DNA of 64,000 bases from Carbonactinospora thermoautotrophica (GTDB lineage: Bacteria > Actinomycetota > Actinomycetes > Streptomycetales > Carbonactinosporaceae), in contig NZ_JYIJ01000015.1 of the NCBI RefSeq assembly GCF_001543895.1, positions 62,001 to 126,000 of the forward strand. Direction: 5' to 3'. How positions within the stretch are numbered: the stretch's first letter is position 1; the number at the start of each line of letters is the position of its first letter. Below are positions 54,276 through 63,812 of this stretch, one piece after another. The notes under the pieces were generated by a model that worked only from the letters and a program-made list of their open reading frames with translations, made no database searches and was not told the DNA's origin. The position numbers and the translations under genes are program-made.

Positions 54276-55343
54276 TTGAAGACCTGGGCGTCGATGCTGC
54301 TGGCCCTGGTCCTGGCCGTCACCGGCGCCACCATGGTGGGGGCCGGCGCCCTGAGGCTGCTGGGCTCGCGGACCACGGCGCCGGGAACGGTGAGCGAGAC
54401 GCCACCGGTGAGCGAGACGCCACCGGGACGGACGTTCTCGCCGGACGAGACCGAGCGGTCGCTGGACTACTGGTCGCCGGAGCGCCTCCAGGAGACCGAC
54501 GCCGACGCGGGCGACCCCGGGTTCTGGGCGGGGCGCCCGCTCGACGAGCGGCCGCCCGAGCCGGTCACCCCGACGGCGGTGCAGCGCCCGTACGAGAGCC
54601 GGCCCGAGGCGATCATCGGACGGCTGTTCTTCGTGGACGACAAGGGCCGCCGCGGCAGCTGTTCGGCCACCGTGGTCGACAGCCCCACCCGCAACATGGT
54701 CTGGACGGCCGGGCACTGCGTGCACGGCGGGCGCGGTGGCACGTGGTTTCGCGACATGGTGTTCATCCCGGCCTACAACTCCGGCGGTGACCTGCGCGAC
54801 CAGCGCGCCTTCGCCCCGTACGGCAAGTGGGCGGTCGAGTTCGCCGGCACCAGCAACATGTGGATCAAGTACGGCGCGCACAAGGAGAACTCGGCGTACA
54901 GCTGGGACTATGGCGCCTTCACGGTCGCACCCAACCGCGCGGGGCAGCGCCTGCAGGACGTCCTCGGCGCCGGGGCGCGCATCTACTTCAACCCGCCGCG
55001 CGACCTGCTGGTCAGCTCGTTCGGGTACCCGGCGGGCGCCCCGTACCGGGGTGACACCCTGTACCGCTGCGACTCCCGCGTCTCCAACTACCGCCCGCGC
55101 GGCAGCGTAGCCGGACAGGATCTGAACGGTCCCCCGATGTTCTGGATCGGGTGTGGCATGACCAGCGGATCCTCCGGCGGCGGCTGGTTCGCCAACATCG
55201 GCGGCCAGGTGTACCTGGTCAGCAACACGTCGATGGGCTGGCACGACGCGGGCGTCCAGGCCGGCCCCTACCTCGATCAAGGCGCCCGCGAGGTGTTCGA
55301 GAAGCTGGTGCGCACGAGCGAGCACGTCAGGTCCCCGGCGTAG
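54276..55343 (+). CDS. Secreted or anchored trypsin-like peptidase (S1B/glutamyl endopeptidase-like)
   Basis: 355 aa from a TTG at 54276, with GGGGGAGG ten bases upstream. An N-terminal hydrophobic segment (SMLLALVLAVTGATMVGAGA) is a signal peptide or anchor. The triad is His147 (TAGHCV), Asp211 (WDYGAF) and Ser300 (SGSSGGGW). Residues about 51-110 form an acidic propeptide-like region. Specificity cannot be read. A six-residue tandem repeat, VSETPP, lies just after the membrane segment. It is unlinked to neighbours. Confidence 0.88.
   Translation: MKTWASMLLALVLAVTGATMVGAGALRLLGSRTTAPGTVSETPPVSETPPGRTFSPDETERSLDYWSPERLQETDADAGDPGFWAGRPLDERPPEPVTPTAVQRPYESRPEAIIGRLFFVDDKGRRGSCSATVVDSPTRNMVWTAGHCVHGGRGGTWFRDMVFIPAYNSGGDLRDQRAFAPYGKWAVEFAGTSNMWIKYGAHKENSAYSWDYGAFTVAPNRAGQRLQDVLGAGARIYFNPPRDLLVSSFGYPAGAPYRGDTLYRCDSRVSNYRPRGSVAGQDLNGPPMFWIGCGMTSGSSGGGWFANIGGQVYLVSNTSMGWHDAGVQAGPYLDQGAREVFEKLVRTSEHVRSPA
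54389..54424. repeat. 18-base tandem repeat inside the S1 protease gene
   Basis: GGTGAGCGAGACGCCACC occurs twice in tandem and encodes the repeated VSETPP in the linker. It is a likely site of repeat-number change that keeps the frame. Confidence 0.85.
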
Positions 55344-55481
55344 CCGCACTGGCCCGGACAGGCGCGGGGGCCGCCAGGTGATCCGGCCGGAACGCCGTGC
55401 GGATCACGGTCGCGGGTCCCGCATGCCCGCCGCGCGGGGAATCCCTTCAGCGACTCCGGACCCCGGGGGCTCGGGAACCTC

Positions 55482-55976
55482 TCACGCCGGCGCGATCGAG
55501 TCACCTTCGACCCGGATGTTCACCTTGTCCAGCGGCAGGTTCGCCGGGCCCTGCTGGACGGACCCGTCGCTGGCGCTGAACACGCTGCCGTGGCAGGGGC
55601 ACGTGATGCGGCCGCCCGACACCTGGCTCACCAAGCAGCCCCGGTGCGGGCACACGGCGCTGAACGCGCGGAAGTCACCCGCGGTGGGCTGGGTGACGAC
55701 GATCTTCCGCGCGGCGATGACCATGCCCCCGCCGACCGGGATCTGGGAAGTCTTGGCGAGCGCCTGCCCCTGGGCACCGCCGCCGGGCTGGCCGCTGCCC
55801 TGGTCGCTCGCGCCGCCGGTCTCCTGCTGGTTCCCGACGCTCTGGTCGTTGTCGGACGAGCACCCCGCGACGACGCCGACCACGCCCACCGCGCCCACCG
55901 CGCAGCACCGCCACAGCACGGACCGGCGGTCGATGGCGTTCGCCTGCTCCGGGGTCGGGACGGGCTCGCTCACCAT
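55482..55976 (-). CDS. Rieske 2Fe-2S protein, Tat-type lipoprotein
   Basis: 164 aa from the ATG at 55976, behind GAGGAGG. The leader has twin arginines (DRRSVLWRCC) and a hydrophobic stretch ending in the lipobox VVAGC, so it is probably exported folded by Tat and lipid-anchored outside. After a Ser/Gly/Gln-rich linker the Rieske domain carries CPHRGC and CPCHGS, with the two extra cysteines forming the usual disulfide. Similar proteins are annotated QcrA-like or ubiquinol-cytochrome c reductase Fe-S, but no bc1 genes are near. Redox partner unknown. Confidence 0.9.
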   Translation of the reverse strand: MVSEPVPTPEQANAIDRRSVLWRCCAVGAVGVVGVVAGCSSDNDQSVGNQQETGGASDQGSGQPGGGAQGQALAKTSQIPVGGGMVIAARKIVVTQPTAGDFRAFSAVCPHRGCLVSQVSGGRITCPCHGSVFSASDGSVQQGPANLPLDKVNIRVEGDSIAPA

Positions 55977-56245
55977 GATCCTCCTCGTCGTCGGGGCTGA
56001 CGCCCTCATCACCCGAGAACCTCCGGTTCAGCAGTTTCCCCCAACGGTCAGGACCCCAACCAAGGGGACCCGATCGGCGTACGTCGCCGCGGCGCGGGAA
56101 GCGGGCTCCCGGGGTCCGGGCATGCAGATCGCGCACCCGCGGCTGCCAGGCGCTTCACCGCTACGGGTTCACCGGTGACGAACAGGTCGGCGCCGGAGAT
56201 CAGGGGCCGACTTCCGCCGGAACCCGGCGCTGTGGACCGACTGAC

Positions 56246-59107
56246 TCATGCCGACACCTCCTCCTCCAGCCGGTCGGCGAGGATCTCCCGCAGGAACCGC
56301 CCGGTGTGGCTCTGCGGCACCAGGGCGACCTCCTCGGGCGTGCCCTGCGCCACCACCGTACCGCCGCCGCTGCCGCCCTCCGGGCCCATGTCGATGATCC
56401 AGTCGGCCGCCTTGATCACATCGAGGTTGTGCTCGATGACGATGACCGTGTTGCCCTTGTCGACCAGGCTCTGCAGCACCTGGAGCAGCTTGCGGATGTC
56501 CTCGAAGTGCAGGCCAGTGGTGGGCTCGTCCAACACGTACACGGTCCGGCCGGTCGAGCGCTTCTGCAGCTCGGCGGCGAGCTTGACCCGCTGCGCCTCC
56601 CCGCCGGACAGGGTGGGCGCGGGCTGGCCGAGCCGCACGTACCCCAGGCCCACGTCGACCAGGGTCTTCAGGTGCCGGGCGATCGCCGGCACGGCGGCGA
56701 AGAAGTCGAGCGCCTCCTCGATCGGCATGTCGAGGACCTCGGCGATCGTCTTGCCCTTGTAGTGGACCTCCAGGGTCTCCCGGTTGTACCGGGCGCCGTG
56801 GCACACCTCGCAGGGCACGTACACGTCCGGGAGGAACTGCATCTCGATGCGGATCGTGCCGTCCCCGGCGCACGCCTCGCACCGGCCGCCCTTGACGTTG
56901 AACGAGAACCGGCCCGGCAGGTAGCCGCGGACCTTGGCCTCGGGCGCGGACGCGAACAGCTTGCGGATGTGGTCGAACACCCCGGTGTAGGTGGCCGGGT
57001 TGGACCGGGGGGTGCGGCCGATCGGCGACTGGTCGACGTGCACGACCTTGTCGACGTGCTCGATGCCGGTGATCTTCCGGTGCTTGCCCGGCACCTCGCG
57101 CGCCCCGTACAGCTCGCGCGCCAGGTGCGCGTACAGGATGTCGTTGACCAGCGTCGACTTGCCCGACCCGGACACGCCGGTCACCGCGCAGAACACGCCC
57201 AGCGGGAACGACACGGTGATGTTCTTGAGGTTGTGCTCCCGCGCCCCGTGCACGGTGAGCGCCTTGCCGTTGGACTTGCGGCGCTGCTGCGGCACCGGGA
57301 TGGTCTTGCGACCGGCCAGGTACGCGCCGGTGATCGAGTGCTCGTTGGCGAGCAGCCCCTCCAGCGGCCCGGAGTGGACGATCTGGCCGCCGTGCTCGCC
57401 CGCGCCCGGGCCGATGTCGACGATCCAGTCGGCGGTGCGGATGGTGTCCTCGTCGTGCTCGACGACGATCAGCGTGTTGCCCAGGTCCCGCAGCCGCACC
57501 AAGGTCTCGATGAGCCGGTGGTTGTCCCGCTGGTGCAGGCCGATCGACGGCTCGTCCAGCACGTACAGCACGCCGACCAGGCCGGAGCCGATCTGGGTGG
57601 CGAGCCGGATCCGCTGTGCCTCCCCGCCGGCCAGGGTCGCCGCCGCCCGGTCCAGCGACAGGTAGTCCAGGCCCACGTCGACCAGGAAGCCGAGCCGGGC
57701 GTTGACCTCCTTGAGGATCCGCTCGGCGATGTGCCGCTCCCGCTCGGTGAGTGACAGGTTCTTGAGGAAGTCCGCGCACTCCCCGATCGACATGGCCGAG
57801 ACCTCGGCGATCGACTTGCCGCCGACGGTGACCGCGAGGGAGATCGGCTTGAGCCGCGCGCCCTTGCAGGTCGGGCACGGCACCTGGCGCATGTACCCCT
57901 CGAACCGCTCCCGGCTCGTGTCGGACTCCGCCTCCGAGTGACGGCGCTCGATGTAGGGGATCGCGCCCTCGAACTTGGTGTAGTACCGCCGCTCCCGGCC
58001 GTACCGGTTGTGGTAGCGCACCTGGATCTGCTCGTCGTACCCGTGCAGCAGCACCTTCTTCGCCTTGGCCGGCAGCCGGCTCCACGGCACGTCGGTGCGG
58101 AAGCCGAGGGTCTCCGCGAGCGCCTCGATCAACCGGGTGAAGTACTCCCCGGCGTGCCCGCCCGACCAGGGCGCGATCGCCCCCTCCTCCAGGGTCTTGT
58201 CCGGGTCGGGGACGACCAGTTCGGGGTCCACCTCCATGCGGGTGCCGAGCCCGGTGCAGTCCGGGCAGGCGCCGTAGGGGGAGTTGAACGAGAACGACCG
58301 CGGCTCCAGCTCCTCGAACGACAGGTCGTCGTACAGGCAGGCCAGATGCTCGGAGAACATCCGCTCCCGGTGCGGGTCGTCCTCGGGCAGGTCCACGAAG
58401 TCGAGCAGGACGATCCCTCCGGCCAGGCGCAGCGCGGTCTCGATCGAGTCGGTGAGCCGCTGCCGGGCGGACCGCTTGACCGTGAGCCGGTCGACGACCA
58501 CCTCGATCGTGTGCTTCTCGTACTTCTTCAGCGTCGGCGGCTCGGTCAGCGGGTACACCACCCCGTCGACACGGACCCGGCTGTACCCCTTGGCCTGCAG
58601 CTCACGGAACAGGTCGGCGTACTCGCCCTTGCGGCCGCGCACCACGGGCGCGAGCACCTGGAAACGGGTGCCCTCCTCCAGCTCCAGCACCCGGTCGACG
58701 ATCTGCTGCGGGGTCTGCCGGGCGATCGGCCGCCCGCATTCGGGGCAGTGCGGCCGCCCGATGCGGGCGTAGAGCAGCCGCAGGTAGTCGTACACCTCGG
58801 TGATGGTGCCCACCGTGGACCGGGGGTTGCGCGAGGATGCCTTCTGATCGATCGACACCGCCGGGGACAGGCCCTCGATGAAGTCCACGTCCGGCTTGTC
58901 CATCTGGCCGAGGAACTGCCGGGCGTACGCCGACAGCGACTCGACGTACCGACGCTGCCCCTCGGCGAAGATGGTGTCGAAGGCGAGGCTGGACTTGCCG
59001 GACCCGGACAGGCCGGTGAACACGATCAGGCTGTCCCGCGGCAGGTCCAGCGAGACGTCCTTGAGGTTGTGCTCACGCGCGCCACGGACGATGAGTCGGT
59101 CGGCCAC
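56246..59107 (-). CDS. uvrA: Excinuclease ABC subunit A
   Basis: 953 aa from the GTG at 59107 ([15 protein letters not shown]). DNA damage-recognition ATPase with two ABC modules: Walker [11 protein letters not shown] and [11 protein letters not shown]; signatures [16 protein letters not shown] and [16 protein letters not shown]. Zinc fingers are CPECG-type ([17 protein letters not shown] region and [10 protein letters not shown] with CEVCHG). GAGGGA precedes the GTG. The frame is open to 59188 over a tandem repeat and is not used. uvrB is not in the window. Confidence 0.96.
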   Translation of the reverse strand: MADRLIVRGAREHNLKDVSLDLPRDSLIVFTGLSGSGKSSLAFDTIFAEGQRRYVESLSAYARQFLGQMDKPDVDFIEGLSPAVSIDQKASSRNPRSTVGTITEVYDYLRLLYARIGRPHCPECGRPIARQTPQQIVDRVLELEEGTRFQVLAPVVRGRKGEYADLFRELQAKGYSRVRVDGVVYPLTEPPTLKKYEKHTIEVVVDRLTVKRSARQRLTDSIETALRLAGGIVLLDFVDLPEDDPHRERMFSEHLACLYDDLSFEELEPRSFSFNSPYGACPDCTGLGTRMEVDPELVVPDPDKTLEEGAIAPWSGGHAGEYFTRLIEALAETLGFRTDVPWSRLPAKAKKVLLHGYDEQIQVRYHNRYGRERRYYTKFEGAIPYIERRHSEAESDTSRERFEGYMRQVPCPTCKGARLKPISLAVTVGGKSIAEVSAMSIGECADFLKNLSLTERERHIAERILKEVNARLGFLVDVGLDYLSLDRAAATLAGGEAQRIRLATQIGSGLVGVLYVLDEPSIGLHQRDNHRLIETLVRLRDLGNTLIVVEHDEDTIRTADWIVDIGPGAGEHGGQIVHSGPLEGLLANEHSITGAYLAGRKTIPVPQQRRKSNGKALTVHGAREHNLKNITVSFPLGVFCAVTGVSGSGKSTLVNDILYAHLARELYGAREVPGKHRKITGIEHVDKVVHVDQSPIGRTPRSNPATYTGVFDHIRKLFASAPEAKVRGYLPGRFSFNVKGGRCEACAGDGTIRIEMQFLPDVYVPCEVCHGARYNRETLEVHYKGKTIAEVLDMPIEEALDFFAAVPAIARHLKTLVDVGLGYVRLGQPAPTLSGGEAQRVKLAAELQKRSTGRTVYVLDEPTTGLHFEDIRKLLQVLQSLVDKGNTVIVIEHNLDVIKAADWIIDMGPEGGSGGGTVVAQGTPEEVALVPQSHTGRFLREILADRLEEEVSA

Positions 59108-59593
59108 GGAATCAGTCCCTCGAATGCTGCGGCTTCCTGGATACAGACGAGATACAGACGACTGGATACATGACGACGCAGTCGCCATGGTAGGCCCCGA
59201 TCACGACACTTCGGCACGGACGGATTCGGATCACCCCTGGCAAGATTGAGAACCACCGGCACTTCACTCCCCGGGAGAACCCGTGAGTTCCGGCGCCGGG
59301 CGACACGACTCGCGGAGGCACGTGCGCATGGTCACCACCGCCACGCTCGAGGGGATCGAGGCCGCACCCGGCCGGACGAGTTCGCGCGGCGGGCGCTGGA
59401 ACTGTCGGGTACTTCGCCGGACCGCCCGGTGCCGACGACCCCGAGCGCGGCGAGGCTTGGGGGCCCGTCGTTCCCGGCCGGAGCGGGCGCTGCTCGCCTG
59501 GCTGATCGGGCACTCGAATGGGAAAGGGCCGGGTATCGAACCTCAGAGGTCGCTACCCAAGCCGCCCACGTGGATTCTTGAGGAGGCTTCGCC
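59108..59593. other. Region between uvrA and the hydrolase gene
   Basis: Next to uvrA, a tandem repeat lies at 59140-59161. From 59246 a rightward open frame runs to a TGA at 59579-59581, 12 bases before the hydrolase ATG; it includes DEFARRALELSGT and AARLADRALEWERAGYRTSE, but codon bias is poor and it has no clear ribosome site. It may be a decayed or spurious frame. Confidence 0.35.
59140..59161. repeat. Tandem 11-base repeat upstream of uvrA
   Basis: GATACAGACGA occurs twice without gap, followed by a looser copy (GGATACATGACGACG). It lies 33-54 bases upstream of the uvrA start, in the position of promoter or leader. It does not look like an actinomycete LexA box. Confidence 0.7.
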
Positions 59594-60247
59594 ATGACAT
59601 ACCACGGCAATGTGCAGGTCGGGGGCCCGCCGGACGTCCGGGAGTTGACCGACCTGGTGATCACCAAGATCGCGGTCGGCCCGTACGACAACAACGCGTA
59701 CCTGCTGCGTTGCCGGGACACCGGCGAGCAGTTGCTGATCGACGCGGCCAACGAGCCCGACACCTTGCTCAAGTTGATCAACGGCGAACTGGCCCGGGTG
59801 GTGACCACGCACCGGCACGCCGACCACTGGCAGGCGCTGGAGGCCGTCGTCTCCGCGACGGGGGCGCGCACGGCCGCCGGCCGGTACGACGCCGAGGCGA
59901 TCCCGGTGCCGACCGACGAGCTCATCGACGACGGCGACGAGATCCGGGTGGGCCGTTGCGTGCTGCGCGCGATCCACCTGGTCGGACACACGCCCGGCAG
60001 CATCGCGCTGCTGTACGACGACCCCAAGGGCCACCCGCACCTGTTCACCGGCGACTGCCTGTTCCCCGGCGGGGTGGGCAACACGTTCGGCAGCCGGGAG
60101 AACTTCGAGCGGCTGTTCTCCGACGTGAAGACCAAACTGTTCGACCAGCTCCCCGACGAGACCTGGGTCTACCCCGGCCACGGCCGCGACACCACCCTCG
60201 GCGCCGAACGCCCCCACCTGCCGGAGTGGCAGGCTCGTGGCTGGTGA
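59594..60247 (+). CDS. Metallo-beta-lactamase-fold hydrolase, glyoxalase II-like
   Basis: 217 aa. The metal motif is THRHADHW (THxHxDH with Arg in place of the usual second His-preceding residue), then the GHTPGSIAL and FTGDCLFPGG segments and the C-terminal YPGHGRDTT. It likely hydrolyses a thioester, by analogy to hydroxyacylglutathione/mycothiol hydrolases; the substrate is unknown. GAGGAGG lies before the ATG. Confidence 0.92.
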   Translation: MTYHGNVQVGGPPDVRELTDLVITKIAVGPYDNNAYLLRCRDTGEQLLIDAANEPDTLLKLINGELARVVTTHRHADHWQALEAVVSATGARTAAGRYDAEAIPVPTDELIDDGDEIRVGRCVLRAIHLVGHTPGSIALLYDDPKGHPHLFTGDCLFPGGVGNTFGSRENFERLFSDVKTKLFDQLPDETWVYPGHGRDTTLGAERPHLPEWQARGW

Positions 60248-60320
60248 GGCGCCGCCAGCGCTCCCAGCGGTCCCGTCAGGACGGCTGACCACCCGACTCG
60301 TGACTGGACAGGATGGAAGC

Positions 60321-60731
60321 ATGCGCATGCCACCGCACCTGCACATCGCGGTGCTGGAACCGGAGATCGCCATCTGCCACCTGCCACCGGACGCCGAGCC
60401 ACCGCGCCCGGTCCCCGGCACCGTCATCCACTCGGTCACGGTCACGCCTGAGGAGATCTCGGTCGTCTGCGAGGCCGCCCACGCCCCCGCCGGGGCCCGC
60501 GTCGAACGTGGCTGGCGCGCCCTGAGGATCAAGGGTCCGATCGACTTCAGCCTCGTGGGCGTCCTCAACTCGATCCTCGACCCGCTGGTCAAGGCACAGG
60601 TCCCGGTCTTCGCCATCTCCACCTTCGAAACCGACTATGTCCTGGTCCGCGGCGCCGACCTGCGCGCCGCGCTGACCGCCCTGCGCATCACCGAACACAC
60701 GATCGAACCTACGCCGGCCAGCCCCGACTGA
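60321..60731 (+). CDS. ACT domain-containing protein
   Basis: 136 aa. The fold of two ACT-like repeats is suggested by EEISVVCEAAHAP, GPIDFSLVGVLNSILDPLVK, VPVFAISTFETDYVLV and DLRAALTALRITEH. These small proteins probably bind an amino acid or other small ligand; function is unknown. ATGs at 60321 and 60327 are both possible; GGAAGC precedes the first. It follows the hydrolase by 73 bases and may share its transcript. Confidence 0.85.
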   Translation: MRMPPHLHIAVLEPEIAICHLPPDAEPPRPVPGTVIHSVTVTPEEISVVCEAAHAPAGARVERGWRALRIKGPIDFSLVGVLNSILDPLVKAQVPVFAISTFETDYVLVRGADLRAALTALRITEHTIEPTPASPD

Positions 60732-60982
60732 CCGGCGCCCCACATCGCGAAGCCGCGGCGAGTATGCCTGGGGATTCCGCCTCACCCGAGGACCCCAGAC
60801 GGTTGAAGACCGTGGTCTTCTCACCCGTTCCGGCCGCGCGGGAACGGTGCTCAGGTGAACGTCTCGCCGCGGCGCACAGGGTACTCGACGGCGTCACCGC
60901 CCGAGGCACCCGACGGGGTTCGCTCCGCCTGGGGGAGTCCGACACGTCCCGGTGTGCGGTACCCCCGAGTCGATACGGGAAA

Positions 60983-61007
60983 GGGCCGCGCACCGGGTAC
61001 GCGGCCC
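60983..61007 (-). terminator. Terminator of the small alpha/beta protein gene
   Basis: GGGCCGCG pairs with CGCGGCCC over nine bases, 19 bases past the leftward stop, and TTT follows on the minus strand. It may also serve the rightward ACT gene. Confidence 0.65.
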
Positions 61008-61026
61008 CTCCGCGAACGTCTCAGCC

Positions 61027-61317
61027 CTATTCGTGGCGGATGACCTCCAAGTTCACGTACCGCGTCGGCCGGGAGCACAGCTGGCTCATACGCTCGGCTA
61101 TCTGCTTCGTCTCCAGCAGGTCACTGTTGCGCATGGCGGTGTTGTAGTCCGGGAACTCCACGATCTCCACGAAGTGGTTGGGGTTGTCCCGGTCCTGACA
61201 CTGCATCAAGTCGGTCGTGGTGCGTTTCCCCTGCGTGGCCCGCAGCCACTCGTCGAACAGGCGGTTCACCTCGCCGTACCGCATGGTCTCGTAATCCACG
61301 AGCTGGATGAACGTCAT
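61027..61317 (-). CDS. Small ferredoxin-fold protein, unknown function
   Basis: 96 aa from the ATG at 61317, seven bases after GGAGG. The pattern TFIQLVDYETMRYGEVNRLF, FVEIVEFPDYNTAMRNSDL and RYVNLEVIRH suggests a dimeric alpha-beta barrel like antibiotic-biosynthesis monooxygenases or Dabb proteins, but the heme or substrate residues are not evident. I do not assign a role. It is a single-gene unit with its own terminator. Confidence 0.8.
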   Translation of the reverse strand: MTFIQLVDYETMRYGEVNRLFDEWLRATQGKRTTTDLMQCQDRDNPNHFVEIVEFPDYNTAMRNSDLLETKQIAERMSQLCSRPTRYVNLEVIRHE

Positions 61318-61404
61318 GGTGTCCACCTCCCATCGCGCGCGTGGGAGACACCACAATACGAAGTCAACGCCTGGTCCCGGCCGTCGCGCAAGAGCTGGGC
61401 CGGG

Positions 61405-62412
61405 CTACTCCGCGATGACCTCCTCCTCGTGCGGGATCTCCACCTCGCGAATGCGCTCGGGGTGGCGCTTGGCGGCGATCAGGCTGGTGATCGTGGTGAC
61501 GGCGAGGGTGCCGATGATTACCGCGAGGGAAACCGTGATCGTGATGTGCGGCACCGGGACTGGGCCGATCTTGTCGACGCCGCTGCCGTGCAGGGCCTCG
61601 AAGATGAGCTTCACGCCGATGAAACCGAGGATCGCCGACAGCCCGGTGCTCAGGTAGATGAGCCGGCTGAGCAGGCCGCCGATCAGGAAGTACAGCTGGC
61701 GCAGCCCCATCAACGCGAAGGCGTTCGCGGTGAAGACCAGGAACGGCTCCTTGGTGAGACCGAAGATCGCCGGGATCGAGTCGAGCGCGAACAGCAGGTC
61801 GGTGGTGCCGATGGCCACCATGACGACGAGCATCGGGGTGACGTGCCACTTGCCGTCGATCTTCGTGGTCATGCGATGGCCGACGTAGTGGTCGGTGACG
61901 GGTAGCACGCGGCGCATCCAGCGCAGCAGGACGTTCTCCTCGAACTCCTCCTCTTCTCCGCCGTGCCGCAACAGTTTGATCGCGGTGTAGATGAGGAACG
62001 CGCCGAACAGGTAGAAGACCCAGCTGAACTGGCTGATCACCGCGGCGCCCACCGCGATGAACACCCCGCGCATGATGAGCGCCAGCAGGATGCCGATGAG
62101 CAGAACCCGGTGCTGGTGGATGGCGGGCACCGCGAACCGGGCCATGATGATCACGAAGACGAAGAGGTTGTCGATGCTCAGGCTGTACTCGGTGAGATAA
62201 CCGGCGAAGAACTCGCCCCCGCGTACCGGTCCGGCCAGCGCGAAGACGCCGATGCCGAACAGGATCGCCAGCACGACGTAGAAGACGACCCAGAGTCCAG
62301 CTTCCTTGATCGAGATCTCGTGCGGTTTGCGGTCGACGATGAACAGGTCGATCGCCAGCAGGACCAGCAGACCGCCGATCGTGAGAGCCCAGACCCAAAA
62401 GGGCACGTTCAT
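61405..62412 (-). CDS. TerC family integral membrane protein, likely Mn2+ exporter
   Basis: 335 aa with eight or nine membrane helices. The acidic membrane motifs of TerC/Alx proteins are SLSIDNLFVF and LFALDSIPA, in which the Asp residues bind metal. A cytoplasmic loop with EEEEFEEN follows the third or fourth helix, and the C-terminus is charged. TerC proteins export or handle Mn2+; this is strongly supported by the Mn2+-type riboswitch in the leader. GGAGG lies eight bases before the ATG. Confidence 0.93.
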   Translation of the reverse strand: MNVPFWVWALTIGGLLVLLAIDLFIVDRKPHEISIKEAGLWVVFYVVLAILFGIGVFALAGPVRGGEFFAGYLTEYSLSIDNLFVFVIIMARFAVPAIHQHRVLLIGILLALIMRGVFIAVGAAVISQFSWVFYLFGAFLIYTAIKLLRHGGEEEEFEENVLLRWMRRVLPVTDHYVGHRMTTKIDGKWHVTPMLVVMVAIGTTDLLFALDSIPAIFGLTKEPFLVFTANAFALMGLRQLYFLIGGLLSRLIYLSTGLSAILGFIGVKLIFEALHGSGVDKIGPVPVPHITITVSLAVIIGTLAVTTITSLIAAKRHPERIREVEIPHEEEVIAE

Positions 62413-62425
62413 CAGGCAATCCTCC

Positions 62426-62453
62426 GGTAGGTACGAGGGCAGGCTCGACTACC
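62426..62453 (-). promoter_or_regulatory. Expression-platform hairpin before terC
   Basis: Between the riboswitch and the ribosome site (GGAGG, 62421-62425) the RNA can pair GGTAG with CTACC and CGAG with CTCG. It touches the ribosome site and starts where the riboswitch P1 ends, so it could switch with metal binding to control translation. Confidence 0.5.
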
Positions 62454-62582
62454 AGAGGTCTCTTCCGTCCGTTCCATACCACTGGTACGCGATACGGAAT
62501 CGGACCGGCGGCCCCGGGTGTCACTCACTCACATGAACACCGTGCTGACGAAACCGCCGCGAAGGAGTACTCCCCTCTATCC
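62452..62582 (-). ncRNA. yybP-ykoY (manganese) riboswitch
   Basis: In the terC leader the minus strand carries GGGGAGTA (62568-62575), the hallmark 5' loop of the yybP-ykoY class, with the P1 stem AGAGG (62574-62578) paired to CCTCT (62454-62458) inside GAGACCTCT. Between lie CGTCAGCAC, a GGCGG/CCGCC arm and a long hairpin GTCCG...CGGAC. This class senses Mn2+ and commonly controls TerC-family genes. Confidence 0.85.
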
Positions 62583-62636
62583 GAGCGCTCAGTCTAACGG
62601 ACACCGTTGAACGGACACTGCCGGGCCCGCCGCGCC

Positions 62637-63671
62637 CTACGCGCGCCGCCGCTCCTCGAGAGCCGAGTTGCCGGTGAGCCAGCCACGCCGCGCGGCCTGC
62701 CAACCGAGCTGCACCCGGGTGTCGACGCCGGCCAGCGTCATGAGGTCACGTACCCGGCGTTGCACGGTACGCAGGCTCAAGCCCAGCTGGCGGGCGATGA
62801 CGTGGTCGGTGAGCCCGGCCAGCAGCAGCGAGAGCAGTTGGGTGTCCAGAGCGGACAGCGACTCCCCGCCCTCGCCGCGCGGGCCCGGTATGCCCGGCCG
62901 GGTGCGCAACGGCGCGGCCCGCAGCCACAGCAGGTCGAACAGCGAGACCAGGACGTCCAGCAGCCCGCAGCGACGGATCAGCAGGAAGCTGCGCTCGCGC
63001 CCGGGCACCGGGTCGCCATCGCCGCTCTCCCCGGACAGCAGCGGCACGAGCGCCACCTGCCGGTCCAGGATGGCCAGGTCCGCAGGCACCGGCCCGGTGC
63101 GCGCCTCGCCCCCGGCGTCGGTGAACGCCGTGATCCGCTCCAGCACGTTCGGCGTGTCCAGCGCATCTCGCGCGTACAGGGCGCGGCGGGCCACCCCGCC
63201 CTGGAGCAAACGGAACGCGCCGTTCCTCGGGTCACCGAACAACGGCGTGTCCGTGCTCTTCACGAATACCAACACCTCACGGCGCACATCGTGCTGGAGC
63301 TGGGTGAACCGCTGCGCCACCGCGTCGTCGCCGACGATGATCTCGACGAGCTCGTTCGCCGCCAGGTCCCGGGTGGCCGACCGGTACTCCTCGAGCAGCC
63401 GGCTCCCGGCGATCCGGGCCTCCTGCAGCTCCGCGTACCTGCGCGCGACGAGCGCCTCCACGGCGAGGTCCGGCCGCGCGGCCACGACCGGCCCGTCCCC
63501 GGCCGCCCGAGTGACGAGCCCCTTGGCCGCCAGCCCGGCCAGCGCCTCGGCCACCTGTTCCTCGGGCATGCCGAGGCTCTTGCCGAGATCCGTCGCGTCG
63601 GCCCATCGCTCCCGCAGCAGAGCTAGGTAGACGCGTTCCTCGTCCTGAGTTACTCCAACCGCCTCAAGCAT
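62637..63671 (-). CDS. TrmB/LuxR-type hybrid transcriptional regulator
   Basis: 344 aa from the ATG at 63671 (MLEAVGVTQDEERVYLALL). An N-terminal winged helix of TrmB type (about 1-65) is followed by a ~200-residue middle domain (VEIIVGDDAVAQRFTQLQHD; STDTPLFGD) and a C-terminal LuxR HTH (about 275-330: LDTQLLSLLLAGLTDHVIAR, LGLSLRTVQRRVRDLM). Such regulators occur beside secondary-metabolite and lantipeptide genes; the signal is unknown. An ATG at 63692 would add seven residues, but GGGGG precedes the one at 63671. No obvious target gene is adjacent. Confidence 0.87.
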   Translation of the reverse strand: MLEAVGVTQDEERVYLALLRERWADATDLGKSLGMPEEQVAEALAGLAAKGLVTRAAGDGPVVAARPDLAVEALVARRYAELQEARIAGSRLLEEYRSATRDLAANELVEIIVGDDAVAQRFTQLQHDVRREVLVFVKSTDTPLFGDPRNGAFRLLQGGVARRALYARDALDTPNVLERITAFTDAGGEARTGPVPADLAILDRQVALVPLLSGESGDGDPVPGRERSFLLIRRCGLLDVLVSLFDLLWLRAAPLRTRPGIPGPRGEGGESLSALDTQLLSLLLAGLTDHVIARQLGLSLRTVQRRVRDLMTLAGVDTRVQLGWQAARRGWLTGNSALEERRRA

Positions 63672-63812
63672 CCGCAGCACCCCCGTGATCATTTATGGCA
63701 CAGATGCATACAGGCGGTACACGGATCACCACAAGTTGACGCCAATGAGGCGGTCCAACTGATGGAAGATATTCCTTTTTGTTCGTTTTATTACTATTTC
63801 GAACACTGCATG

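Noticed and set aside
59108-59260. A LexA/SOS box for uvrA
   Set aside because: No TCGAAC-4-GTTCGA-like sequence was found; only tandem direct repeats are present.
59500-59590. A TTCGA-containing segment like a tRNA T-arm on the minus strand
   Set aside because: The flanking bases do not pair as a T-stem, and no anticodon or acceptor stem can be built.
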